From NCBI GenBank assembly GCA_037176705.1, contig CM073893.1, positions 30,913,182 through 30,977,181 of the forward strand: 64,000 bases of DNA, in the 5' to 3' direction. The notes beneath the pieces were generated by a model. That model worked only from the letters and a program-made list of their open reading frames with translations. It was not told where the DNA came from and made no database searches. The stretch comes from Molossus alvarezi (lineage: Eukaryota; Chordata; Mammalia; Chiroptera; Molossidae). Positions 10,937-22,215 of this stretch are shown one piece after another (position 1 is the stretch's first letter; every line of letters begins with the position of its first letter). Made by a program: the position numbers and the translations under genes.

Positions 10937-12474
10937 ATAAACACAGTAGAACTTAAAACTTATGTTGTAAGAATCTTCTCTTTCATTTAAAATATGTTCC
11001 TTGAACGCAAAACAAAAATCTTAATCATCTTTTAGCTGTTGTGATCTTACTTGAATGTTCAGGTTTTTTCCTTTCCCACTCAAGTTTTCATAAGTTTCCC
11101 AAAATCCTTAACAGGTTTTCTGACAACTAAAAATATAAAATAATAAATTAATAAAAGTGAGAAGCTATAAACTATAATTATTTCCTAATTAAGAGGAAAG
11201 TATACCTACGTGTCTGTATAAAGATAAACGGGGTCATGAGTAGAGTTGCGTTGTTGTTTTTTTCTGAAATTTTCTGCTCCAAATATTTTACAAGATGGAA
11301 AATGATTGTTATTTCAAGAACACCAGGACAATTCTTTAAAATCTACCACCACCCACAGTACTTCTGCATTGTCTGTTATGGCCTCCATAGTTAATGTAGA
11401 ATAACAAGAAAAGGCATCATGCTGTCTTAAAACACGATATTGATGCAAAAATCCCAAACGTGTGGAAATGCTTACCGTCAAATTATTGATTCAGACCCAG
11501 CCAATTGTAATTCCAGGGAAAAAAGCATAAACCATAAAGGAAGAGATGCACAAAAGAGACAAGGATGCTTTGCTTCCTCCATCATTTAATCTAGACGTGA
11601 GCCTTACTACCCACATGCCATTTTCAAAGAAAGAGCAACCTAAGATTACTGGTGAATTTTTAAGTCTATGGCTTAAAAAACTAATCTCTGTAAAATTCTA
11701 TTGTTTTGAGTTTACTGTTATATATATCTTTGGAAAGATGGTTTTACTAGTAAAATTGTGTGTCGAATCCAATGCAAGGGCAGAAAATAATACTGTTCAA
11801 AACATTGCCCAGAATTACTAAATTTAAAGAACAGAAACATGAGTGTTATCTATTGTATTCATTCTTTTAAAGAAGAAAAGCAATTAAGATACTTTTTTAA
11901 GCAAAACTCAACTGCAGCAGCATTACACTGGGTTTCAATGTGTTCCTGCTGCCCCAATTGAGAAGGGAAGTTACACAGGTGCATTATGTAGTTCACTTTA
12001 AAAGGAAAAGCAACAGACTTGATCAAAACATGTCTCCCCATGGCTGCACTGCCAGACAGGACCACTTTTAGGATACTAACACAAAATGTGAATGAGAATT
12101 GCTATTTCCCGGAATTGTTAAATGACTGTCTAATAATGGTATCAGATGTTCTTTCCATTTTCTTCCTAGTCTAACTCTGTTTGTAAGATTCAATAAAAGG
12201 ATCTGCAATTTTGACTACAAATTTATCTGGCTTCCTGCTACCAGCTACCTAAGTGAATTTCGTGTATATGTTATATGGTGTGTAGAAGCACTGAGTGTTC
12301 TTTTCCTAATGGAACATTATGAAAAAGATTGGAAAGTATGAGTTAAATAACATCTTCATTATCCCATAAAATAACTCCAACACTCCCTGAGTTGCTGCTG
12401 AATAAAACTATCTTTCCAATAAAGAAAACATCAGATCATATTAGCAAAGTCTGCTAAAGAAACATTAATCATAT
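10937..12474. other. Unclassified DNA
   Basis: No recognised gene or repeat. Open frames at 11546-11821 (plus) and 11859-12065 (minus) are short and featureless. Confidence 0.4.
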
Positions 12475-13640
12475 TGATTTATTCAACTATTGTCTATTGA
12501 GTACCTAACATGTACCAGTCCATACCCTGTGTGATTAGAATATATCAATAAACAAAGGAGGATAAAAAAATGCCTATCCTCCTTACAGTCATATTCTGGT
12601 AGTAGTAGTGAAATGCCAGGGGCGGGGGGCAGCGATGCTGGTTTTGCAGAGACAAATACAGAACACAAAAGAGTTGCTGCATACAGGATGGGGAGAGTGT
12701 CATTTACTAATATGGTTATAAGGAAAGGCCTCATGTATGTCGTTTTTGACAAAGAACTTGAAGGAAGTGAAAGAGATGTGCATGCTGGCTTGTGGGATGT
12801 ATTTCAGGCAGCAGCAGGTGTAAAAGCACATAGGTATGCCTCAGGTTCAGCTACAACAAACAGGTGAGGAGATGAGTGACGGGGTGAGTTCAGGGAGGTG
12901 ACAGAGAAGTAGATTGTGTGGGGCCTGGTAGATTGTTGCAAGGATTTTAGCTTCCCTTTGAATGAGATGGGAAGTTATTTGGTAGTTGAAAGCAGCACCG
13001 CGGACAATTTCTCACGCTAGGAACCGTGATGAGAAGAGGTTGCTGGAGAACGAGTGTGTGACCTGGCAGACCAGTTGCAGCTCTAACAAGCCTCCAGGTG
13101 AGAAGATGATTATGGCTTGAACAGGGAGAGTGACATGGTAAGTGGCCATAATTTTAACATCCACTGTACACACACTCACAGGCTTTGCTTATGGATTAGA
13201 GGGTTGGTATTTAAAAAAAAAAAGAAAGAAACATCAGAAGGGTGACCCCAAGGTTTTTGTTCTTACTACCTGGAAAATGGAGATTGCATTTTCTGAAATA
13301 AAGACTGGGGTGGAAAGGAGTCGTGAATGAAAATCAGGAGTCTATTTAGGAATACTTTAAGTTGATTTGCCTAGGAATATCTAAATGGTAAATTCGAGTA
13401 TACAATTGCATATAAAACTTTATAGTTCACAGAGAGGTGAATTCCTCTTTGAGTATTATCAATTCACAGGTAGTTTATAATGCTGTTAGAATAGAGACAA
13501 TCATAAAAAGAATGAGTGCCAAGAAAAAACTGGATGGTTCAGAGGACTAAGGGTTGGGGGAGTCCAATATTTAGTGATAGAAAAGAAGGAATCAGAAAAA
13601 AACTTAGAAGAGTTTGTCAATGAAGAAGGAAGAAAACATT
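12475..13640 (-). repeat. Ancient L2 LINE fragment, minus strand
   Basis: Plus-strand text follows antisense L2 in order: 'tctattgagtacctaacatg', 'aggaaaggcctcatgtatgt', 'gtggggcctggtagattgtt', 'gaatgagatgggaagttatt', 'gacccaaggtttttgttctt', 'aaatcaggagtctatttagg', and 'ggttgggggagtccaatatt'. L2 is an old CR1-like LINE found across mammals. The copy covers the 3' end and part of the RT-side coding region and is heavily mutated; plus-strand frames across it (12613-12867) are shadows. Confidence 0.8.
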
Positions 13641-13794
13641 TTCATAATTCTTTTAATTTTATGTATATCTTATATAGGATATAAATTATATATCAAAGGT
13701 TATGAATATATAATTATGTAATTGTTTAATTGTTTAATTAATGTAAACAATTTAGTTTTTTCTCAAAGATGCACGTGTGTTTATCTCGCTAGAG

Positions 13795-14019
13795 CAGCAG
13801 TTTTCAACCAGTGGGTGGTGACCCCTTTGGGGGTCAAACGACCCTTTCACAGGGGTCACCTAAGACCATTGGAAAACACATATTTCTGATGGTCTTAGGA
13901 ACCGAGACATTGCTCCTCTATCCGTCTCCAGGTGGGTCCGTCCACATGCAGACACGCCCACATACAACATGGGGAACTGTATTAAAGGGTTGCAGCATTA
14001 GGAAGGTTGAGAGCCACTG
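13795..14019 (+). mobile_element. SPIN-like non-autonomous hAT transposon (225 bp)
   Basis: A short element with imperfect terminal inverted repeats: it starts 'cagcagttttcaaccagtgg' and ends 'gaaggttgagagccactg', whose complement begins 'cagtggctctcaaccttc'. The flanks cgctagag (13787-13794) and ctctggag (14020-14027) match at 6 of 8 positions and fit the 8-bp ntctagan-type hAT target site. The inside contains 'ggggtcaaacgaccctttca' and 'ggtcttaggaaccgagacat', text I associate with the SPIN family, which is known for horizontal transfer among tetrapods including vesper bats. No transposase is encoded; the frame at 13811-14044 is spurious. Confidence 0.82.
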
Positions 14020-14027
14020 CTCTGGAG

Positions 14028-15279
14028 GGACCTTGTCTCCTTAGTGCCATCAGTCTGAAAGAACTCAGTTTGGCTGTCAGCCCAAACCCCAGCCTTCCAC
14101 ATCATCATCTAAGCCCTTAGAAATGTCCGGTGGGGAGAGCAGCCATGAGCTTGGAGTTCTGGATGCCAATTCAGCACACCAGGCCACGTAGCCATTCCAA
14201 TTGTGATGTGTTCTGTTCCCCCAAGTGATGACTCTACCCACACTAAACTACCTTAATCTAACTGATTAAGTTTAACCCTCGCCCTGCACCCAAATGATCT
14301 ATCTCAAGTTTCCCTAAAAAGGGTTTTTTCTATTCTGTTATTTTGGTTCATCTTGTGTTCTTCACTTTCATGTTTTAAAAAGCACAAAATTTTAATGCAT
14401 CTTCTGTTTCTGCTGGTTGTTGTCATGGGATTATTTTTCTCTTGCCAGCAACTGAACATTACTTGTAAGAGGTAGCCTAATTATTCTTTGTCTTAATTCA
14501 CATTTGCATAGTATGTGAGCAATTGGAAAAAGCTAACGAAGGATAAGAATGTCAGTACAGCAATGAGTCAGTATGTATGTTGTACCACACTATACATAGA
14601 TCACGTTGTATTAAATAGCAAGAGGATTGGATGAGGAGAAGGTTCTGGCAATTGCTAGTGGCATAATTTGAGGCAGGTTTTATAAGTTCTCCAAGGCACC
14701 TTATTAACTACTCAAAAAAGGGAGCTGTAATATAATTTTTAATTTACTTCCCTTTCTTGAGTTCCTTCCTTCACTTTCTGATGAGAGCACTCTGATTTTC
14801 CTTGAGGGAACAACAATTTCTAACTCTTTCTCAAGTGAGTATGTGTATGCCTGATTCCACCCCTGGCTTCAAGACTGGACACATGACCCAAAAAGCTAAT
14901 CAGAGCATTTTATTGTCCTAGCCTGTAACACCCTTAACTAGGGCAAGAGGTTCCTGGCAAGGGTCCCCGTGCAACCTGTTTTGGAAGGCTTGTGAGAATT
15001 CTAATAAAAAGACGTTTTATAGCTTATTGTTGGAGAGAGGGAGTGAAAGCCGAGGGCTACTGCTATCTACATTACCACCATGGGCAGCATCCTCCACCTG
15101 AATGATGCAGCGTATGGGAACAAAAGCTCAGAAACTGAGACAGTGAGTCCTGATGACTTCAAATAAGCCACTAGTCCAGATGAACTTGATCTAATAGAAA
15201 CTTTCCAGGGCACTATTCTCTTAAACCTGTGTAGTTGAATAACTCACTAAAAGCGGGGCAAATGATGATGGCAGCAGAC
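14028..15279. other. Unclassified DNA
   Basis: No gene or repeat that I can name. The segment 14780-15250 resembles weathered LTR or LINE sequence but I cannot assign it. Confidence 0.35.
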
Positions 15280-15416
15280 TTAACTTGGGGCCGGGGGCTG
15301 TAATCATGCAATACAATAGACAGATGATGTACTGTACAATCATATACCTGAAACTACATAATTTTATTAACCAATGTCAACCCAATAAATTTAATTAAAA
15401 ATAAAAATAAAGAAAG
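15280..15416 (+). repeat. Short L1 3' end
   Basis: The L1 3' terminal motif 'gttaaccaatgtcaacccaa' followed by 'taaatttaattaaaaataaa', as at 7535-7585. The copy is strongly 5'-truncated; its left edge is uncertain. Confidence 0.7.
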
Positions 15417-15435
15417 AACCCTCACTTATACAACA

Positions 15436-15654
15436 TATATATTTCTTAATTTTCTTTATCGAATTTAGAAAGAGAGGAAGGGAGAGGGATGGAGACAGAG
15501 ACATCGCTGAGAGAGAACATCGATTGGCTGCCTCCTGCATGCCCCTGACTGGGGATCAGGCCCAAAACCTGGGCATGTACCCTGACTGGAAATCCAACCA
15601 GTGACCTCTTGGTGCATGGGTTGACACTCAAACACTGAGCCACACCAACCTGGC
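15436..15654 (-). repeat. Ves SINE ('accaagaggtc' subtype), reverse
   Basis: Plus strand: 'ttttctttatcgaatttaga', GA tract, 'aacatcgattggctgcctcc', 'gtgacctcttggtgcatggg', 'gccacaccaacctggc'. TSD cttatacaa(c/g)at at 15424-15435 and 15655-15666. The minus-strand frames here are SINE-derived. Confidence 0.92.
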
Positions 15655-15666
15655 CTTATACAAGAT

Positions 15667-16475
15667 CTTAACAGTAGCAACAAGGCAAATAGCTTTCTCT
15701 CAGTAACAAAAACAAACAAATATGTATGACAAAAGAAGAAATCTATAGAAATCTCTGTATTCTAAGATGATAAGAGAAATCTTTTTGATTGATAAGACAG
15801 AACTTCTTTAGCAAATTCATGCTCTTGCATATCATAAACTGCAATTTTACGATTAGTGCACTGACAGGAATGGGAAAATTCCCAGATCAATCAAATGAAG
15901 AGGATACCTCTCTAATAGCCAGTTTTCTGACCCAGGTATTAGTGAAGTATTTGATCTCAATAACTGAGTATCAATGATATTTCCTTGCAGTAAATATCAA
16001 TAGTAAATAGTACACACAGTGTGCTTTTATAAAGCAAAGTGCATACACTGTAGGTGTTTATTATTTTTGCATATTATGAAATACTACCTTTCAAATAAAA
16101 TTTAGATATTGAGTTCTTAAAGTTTCTACTTGAAATATTAACAAGTAAGTCAAGTTAGACATCATTAGAAACAATTTGACTTGTTTTTTTGGCCTCAGGC
16201 ATCAGAAGTTAGATCCACGGATGAAAATCAGAGAGAAGATTTTGAATTAATATTCTAATGATTACTACCATCTAAAGATGAAGTAAGCCAGGATAAATAA
16301 TTAGTAGTTTTACTTTGCCTAGGGACCTGAAATTCTTTATGACTTGTGACTGATAAATGGTGGAAGTCTAACTGTCTTAGAAATATAAACTGTACAACAA
16401 AGAATTGATATTTTAATTGGTTAAATTTGACCAGTTTTAAATATCTTCTCTCATCTAGAAAATAAATTGAAAATA
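15667..16475. other. Unclassified AT-rich DNA
   Basis: No recognised gene or repeat. Confidence 0.4.
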
Positions 16476-16615
16476 ATTGTTGTTAATCCCATTTTTGCTG
16501 ATGCAAAACTGAGGCTTAAAGGTGTGAGATAACTTGCTCAAGACCATAAACTAATAAATCATAGGGCAGGATTGCACTCTAGAAATCATGTGTCTTTCTG
16601 CTACACAATAGTGTT
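16476..16615 (-). repeat. MIR SINE fragment, minus strand
   Basis: Antisense MIR core: 'gcaaaactgaggcttaaagg', 'ataacttgctcaagaccata', and 'ggcaggattgcactctagaa'. A mammal-wide ancient tRNA-derived SINE. Confidence 0.7.
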
Positions 16616-17171
16616 TATTCAATAGCACATCCATGATGCTTCTTTCCAAAGTTGGCATAAGTATTCAGACAGATGCTTAGAGAGTATGAGCTTGAAAAAT
16701 ATTAAGACAAAATCAGCAGAGAAAAAATGTATAAATATTTCCAGTAATTACCAAGGAAACAATATAAAATAAACTATTGCTTTTATATCAATTTTGTTTA
16801 TTTGAAGTACAGCAACTACAAAAAAATATAATGTATATGCACAGTTCTCCAGCAAAAAGTAACAGAAATAGCCACATTGTTTTCCACAGGTCCCAGTACT
16901 CAGGGAACAGGTAATATCAGATGACTTACAAGGTGCTATCACAGAACTAATTAACATTAGTCAGAACATCTTCACCATTATTTTAAAATTCATCAATGTA
17001 AATAATGTAGTCTTCCTCCATACCAAAAAGTTGAGGCCAGGATGGAAGACAATATTACTGTCCCAAGCACTAGCTACAGTAATGTTGCTTTTATGTTCAA
17101 GGTTAGAAGTTGCAGAAATGAGTAGCATGTACTTTTTATATACTTATTCCAAAAAAGGGGATTTAATTATA
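16616..17171. other. Unclassified AT-rich DNA
   Basis: Nothing recognised. The minus-strand frame 16748-16957 has no domain. Confidence 0.4.
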
Positions 17172-17412
17172 CCTCAGAGGTAAGAAGGCATAATGATTAA
17201 GAACTTTGGGTCTAGAGCTATACAGTTTGAGTTCAGAGGACTTCTGTTATTACTAGCTGTGCAACACCAACGAGCTAATTTATTATCTATGACTCTGTTG
17301 TCTCTTCTATGAAATAGAGAACCTAATACTGCTTACCTGTACATGTGTATGTTATTATAAAGTCCTTGGAAAATTGTCTGGCACAAAATGAGCACTGGAG
17401 AAATATTAATTT
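17172..17412 (+). repeat. MIR SINE, nearly full length
   Basis: Sense MIR: 'gcataatgattaagaacttt', 'gttcagaggacttctgttat', 'ctagctgtgcaacacc', 'ctgttgtctcttctatgaaa', 'gtctggcacaaaatgagcac'. An ancient SINE, heavily substituted. Confidence 0.75.
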
Positions 17413-18739
17413 GATTATAACCGCCTATTTTTATAAATTAATATTATTGGCTGTTCTGTCTTTTCCATTTGTTTTGATTTCATTGGAGGAGGTGGATTAC
17501 TGAGAAATATATTTCTATACTCAACACCTTTATTTTTTAATCTGATCTTTCCAAAGGAGTAAAATACGTGGAAAATAACTATTTTCTTAGGTTCTGAAAG
17601 AATTTTTTCATTAAATGTATTTAATTATAAGAATTGCATTTCAAATATCATCTTTTCTTTTTATTCTCCCTTAAAATGAATAGTGGAGTACTAGTTGTCC
17701 TAGACAATACTTACCAGGCTTAAAAAAAATTTATAATTCCTATAATTTATGGGAGATGGACATATGTAAATTAACTACTTAAGTCTGCAAATCCTATAGA
17801 TTCACAGGATCATATAGAAAAAATACACACTTATATAAGAAAAGGCCAAGGAGGAGAAAAGAAATATTTACTTTAAGTATTTCCACTAAGTACATATAAT
17901 CACAATTTTGTATATAAAATGCAAATGAGGTATAAAAAGAATAATAGATGGTAGAACAAATGTACCTGGTTTTGACAATCTCTTTGAAAATTGGAGTTAA
18001 TCTATGTTTCAAATAACTCAGATTCATCATGGCTCCATAGTTTTTCCTTGGCTGTTACAAGGAATCACATTACTTAAATTAATATATGTGTAGAAATATC
18101 CCCTGATATTCCTCTAAGCCAACTTTAGAGGCTACAGTCATTTAGAAGTAAAAATCAGATAAGATGTAAATTAATGCAGGTTCTGAAAAACAAGAATAAT
18201 TGGAATGGGTATAGCATAGTTTGCTTCTCATATATAATTATTTAATATAATTTTCAATCCGTGTAGCAAGCTTTATTTTTAAATGTATTTCTTCTTTTGA
18301 GAATTCTGCAATTTAAGGAATAATTTCTACAAAAATTAATATACCTACTGTGAAATAACTAAGCATTTTTTTTCTAAGGCATAAAACCAAAACTTAGGAT
18401 AAGATAGTCTAAAAAGATAATGTAAAGAATGAGATGGCTTAATTAAAGCAGATCATACTGTTTGATTGAGGCCTCAGGTTCAAGATGGGTACACATAAAG
18501 TGGTCAGATCAAACAGGGAGATAGTACCAACCAACTCATTTGGACCAGGATCAGCTCCTGAGGACATAGCAGATGTTGTAGGTAGATTACTCTCCTAGGT
18601 ACTCTGTCTCTGTTTGCCTAACCTATTTTCTGAACACTAAGTCATTTTCGATATTTCAGCTATGGTTTTAAAGTTTTTGTGAATCTTTGCTTGACTGTCT
18701 CAGAAGTTAGCTACTCCACACCCCTTCAAGATCCCCCAG
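17413..18739. other. Unclassified AT-rich DNA
   Basis: No recognised gene or repeat. The minus-strand frame 17794-18030 lies in low-complexity AT-rich sequence. Confidence 0.4.
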
Positions 18740-18940
18740 GACTCCAACCTTTCCACTATCATCATATTTTATTATAACTTATACTCATGTATTTCAATTT
18801 TATAACCAGATACATTTTATCATCCTTGTGAACAACTAGAATTAGAATATGGGGATCATGTTGTATTCATTATGTATCAACATAAGTCAGCATAATATAC
18901 AATACATAATACTCATTCAATATATATGTTTGTTGGCTTG
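18740..18940 (+). repeat. L2 3' end, plus strand
   Basis: Weathered L2 tail: 'aactagaattagaatatggg', 'gatcatgttgtattcattat', then 'actcattcaatatatatgtt', which mirrors the usual 'ctcaataaatgtttgtt' ending. Highly diverged. Confidence 0.5.
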
Positions 18941-20060
18941 AATAACACTTTCCATTTCAATTGTTTTAAATATGTACTTTGTGGTTTATCTATAGAAATA
19001 GATTCATGTAAGATAGCCAGTCAACATTGGAGCTTCTTCCCATCTCTGCAGGCATTTTTCACTGTACTTGTGTTCTTGGTCTCATTCTTGCTCACCATGT
19101 TGTCCCCAGTGCCCTCTTTAGAGCACTAGCATTCATTAACCTTTTTTATATTATTATTCCTTTCGGATACTTTTTCTAGGTTTCCCAACAGCTCTTTTTC
19201 CAGTGCCTTTGTCTACAGTGCCTCTTTTTTATTTCAAAATATTTTATTTTTAAAGCAGGTCACAACACTAAGCTTCTGCCCATTCTGCCAGTGTATGAGC
19301 TACAGACGCTTGCTCAGCATAAAGTGCTCTGTGTACAGCGAGCTGATGAAGGAGAAAGACGGTTGCCTCCTACAGGCAAAACAGGATAGAGCTCTGGTTA
19401 TTTTGCTACACTTGGAGGATTAATTGTACATTAAAATTATAACACAAATACTTTACCTTACTCCTCAATAAAAAGCACCCAACTTATGTGGTCATTTTTC
19501 AACATAGTGAATACATATTAGAACAAAGAAACCAAGTTCTTTTCCCATCAGTCTCACCCTCTTACTCCTCCCTTCCTTTATTAGACCTTTGTATAACTCC
19601 AGAATGCAATAAAAGGGTTGGGGTTTAGTCTTGCATTCTCAAAAATCTGAATTCATTACTATGCAGAGAGAGACAGTTCTCTTTCTCAGGGAGTGGACTC
19701 CCAATGACTAAGCATGCAAAGTCTGATAGTTTTATAGCATATTTGAAATGTACAAACATATGACAAAAAAATAATCGTGTGGAAAATAATATCTTTACTC
19801 CTAGAACCAGCATGTTTATCTCTTTACAACACATCTAAAACATTGAATAGGAAATATGTAATGGTGTATAATGTTCTAAATCAGTATACTCCCCCTTGCT
19901 TCTTACCGAAGAAAAGACTGCCATGCCTATAGGCCTGTCAACATTAACCCACAAAATGAGATTTGATTGTTAACTGATCTCCTTACCCCATTTTGGATTT
20001 TTAGTTGGTTAATATGTTAGTTTTCAATTTTGTTCAGGGTATTAGTGCCTTCAATCAGAT
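18941..20060. other. Unclassified DNA with a small open frame near 19257
   Basis: No family recognised. From 19258 to 19423 a stop-free plus-strand frame includes 'SFCPFCQCMSYRRLLSIKCS' and is preceded by 'ttttatttttaaagcag', which resembles a 3' splice site. I cannot identify it; it may be chance. The minus-strand frame 19625-19834 has no domain. Confidence 0.35.
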
Positions 20061-20070
20061 AGATCCTACC

Positions 20071-20179
20071 TTTTTTTTTTTTTTTTTTTTTTTGGTACGT
20101 GCCCCTAGTGGAAACTGAACCCGGGGCTTTCTGGTCCTCAGGCCAATGCTCCAACCGCTGAGCCAAATTGGCCAGGGGG
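20071..20179 (-). repeat. Head-only Ves SINE with poly(A), 10-bp TSD
   Basis: A truncated Ves. The tRNA-like head (minus strand, from 'cccctggccaatttggctca' to 'ccactaggggcacgtacc') runs straight into about 24 A residues (plus-strand T-run 20071-20094). The middle domain, CT tract and tail motif are absent. The TSD agatccta(c/t)c at 20061-20070 and 20180-20189 shows that it inserted in this form rather than being trimmed later. Confidence 0.9.
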
Positions 20180-20261
20180 AGATCCTATCTCTTTGAGGAC
20201 ATTTAGAATAAGCTCCTCCATTAATTTTATAGTCTAACTTCAGAGCAGATTTTTAATGCTA

Positions 20262-20312
20262 TAATTTTTTTATTTTTTTATTAATTAATTTTTGTTACAG
20301 ATGTTTTTTATT
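20262..20312 (-). repeat. Possible tiny L1 3' tail, minus strand
   Basis: 'ttaattaatttttgttacag' followed by 'atgtttttt' matches the antisense of the bat L1 end ('catctgtaacaaaaataa'), as at 62690-62712. Only about 40 bp, so weakly supported. Confidence 0.4.
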
Positions 20313-20464
20313 ACCATATAGAATTTTAAATATTCAATTTAAACACTATTTCAAATTGTTGAGAATTGTAAGAGGGAAAAAAGAGAAAAAAGAAAAAAAT
20401 ATTTACTTATCTACTTGTTCAATAAGCTTTAAAAATATCACAAATCTTCAAGATAACTATTTGA

Positions 20465-20600
20465 CATGTATTATCTCACCTTTTCACATGAAATAAGGTT
20501 CAAAAACATTACATATGTTGCCCAAATTGCATGCAAGGTCAGGATGCGAACCTTGATCTAACTCCCAAGTATACTTTCCACTATATACTGCACCCCCTAA
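20465..20600 (-). repeat. MIR SINE fragment, minus strand
   Basis: Antisense MIR: 'gaaataaggttcaaaaacat', 'tgttgcccaaattgcatgca', 'aggatgcgaaccttgatcta', 'actttccactatatactgca'. Confidence 0.6.
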
Positions 20601-21520
20601 GCGGAGAACCTGCTATGTGATCAAGTTATTGTACAGACTAAAGGGGAAAAAAATACACAACTTCCTAAATCCACAAAAATTAATTGTATATACACTTAAA
20701 AATATGCATTATTGTTGGTGTTTTGCTTGGTGATTAAGATGTACACACTACACAATTTAGTAAATAGTTATAATTAATAATTAAAAGTTGAGGTATTTCT
20801 GAATCAGAACAAAGAAAAGTCTTAGAACAGGAAGCAGTTCTAAGGTTTTACTTAACTAACATCAGTCCCTTAACCCTCTATAGAAAGTGTCCCTCTAATC
20901 TGGTAGCATTTAAGAAAATAGGATGGCTCATAGGTAGCATAGGAATGAACTCAAAATCTTTTGTTTTAGAAAAATAAAGTCTGCTGCTGCTAAAAATACC
21001 ACCCCTATATTACCAAAAATCTAAAAATTAATGTTGCATATAAATCAACAAAATGAAAAAACGGTCACTTCAGGTGGAAATGGTAAGGAAAGAATTACAC
21101 AGATTTGAACTTATAAATTGAGAGAAGCAAAAGCTAAACAGATCAAGAAAAGCAATAACAAGCAGGCTGTTTCTGGCAGACCGAATTTATTATGCAAGAA
21201 ACAAAGACAGGAAAACATAAGTGTTTTGAGATCAACAATTAATAAACTACTTTGGATTAAATTTCTTTGCATAGGAGATTCATGGTAGTCAAGAAGAAAA
21301 GTTTGGGATTCATACAAGAAACGCCTTGAAATATGTGTTTCTTGTGCATATATTTTTCAGGGTCTTGAGAGTAAAATTTTAAAATGACTTGAAGATGTCC
21401 TCTTCCCGGTATAGAATGCCTCCTACCAGATATTGAAACCAACATTTGTCTAAGTGCTGCTGTAAAGGCATTTGTGCAAGTGCAAGTGCAATTAAGCTCT
21501 CAAAACAATTATCTTTCAGA
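20601..21520. other. Unclassified AT-rich DNA
   Basis: Two minus-strand frames (21111-21317 and 21257-21445) overlap each other and show no domain. Nothing recognised. Confidence 0.4.
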
Positions 21521-21968
21521 TAGGCAACTTTCTTGGATGGGCTTGGCGTAATCATGAGAGCGCTTTAAAGAGACTAGAATATTCTAGAAGGATTTGACAC
21601 AGAAGGATGCTCTGTTGCTGACGGGAATACTGAGGGAGCTGGATGGCAAAGGATGTGGGCAGCCTGAAGGAACTGATTACAGCCTACAACTCACATCCAG
21701 CAAGGACACAGGAATCTCAGTCCTACATGGCAAAAAAATGAAGGCCGCCAGGTCCATGTGAGCTTGGAAGAGGACTGGGAGTTCCAGATGAGAGCACATC
21801 CAGTGACACCCTAAATTTCAGCTTTGTAAGACCTAAAGCAGAAAAGCTAGTCCTGCCATGCCTGGATGTCAGAGCTGCAGGACTGTGAGATAATAAATAG
21901 GTGGTGATTTAAGCCGCTCAATTTGTGCCAATTTGCTACTCACCAACATAAAACTACTATAGCCCAAT
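21521..21968 (+). repeat. MLT1-like LTR (ERVL-MaLR), plus strand
   Basis: The 3' half is clear: 'gagctgcaggactgtgagat', 'aataaataggtggtgattta', 'agccgctcaatttgtgccaa', the standard MaLR LTR ending with its polyadenylation signal. The left edge is uncertain. This is a relic of an old retrovirus-like family with no coding content. Confidence 0.7.
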
Positions 21969-22215
21969 ACAAAGCATCCTTGCCTCCATCTTTACTTTCT
22001 ACTTTTGTCTTCTAAAAGATCATCATATGTATAACTGATATATAAAAAAAATGACACATATTAATGTATACAGTTTGATGAATATGGACATATAAAAATT
22101 TTATGATAATCTTGCCACAGTCAAGGGAACAGACATAGCCAACATGTCCCAAAGTTTCCTTGTGTCTTTTTGTTTGTTTTCATGTTGTTGTTGTTGTTAT
22201 TCTAGATGCCACAGC
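21969..22215. repeat. Possible ancient LINE 3'UTR relic
   Basis: 'taatgtatacagtttgatga' and 'aacatgtcccaaagtttcct' resemble an old mammalian interspersed repeat that I cannot name with certainty. A short (TTG)n lies at 22184-22197. Confidence 0.3.
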
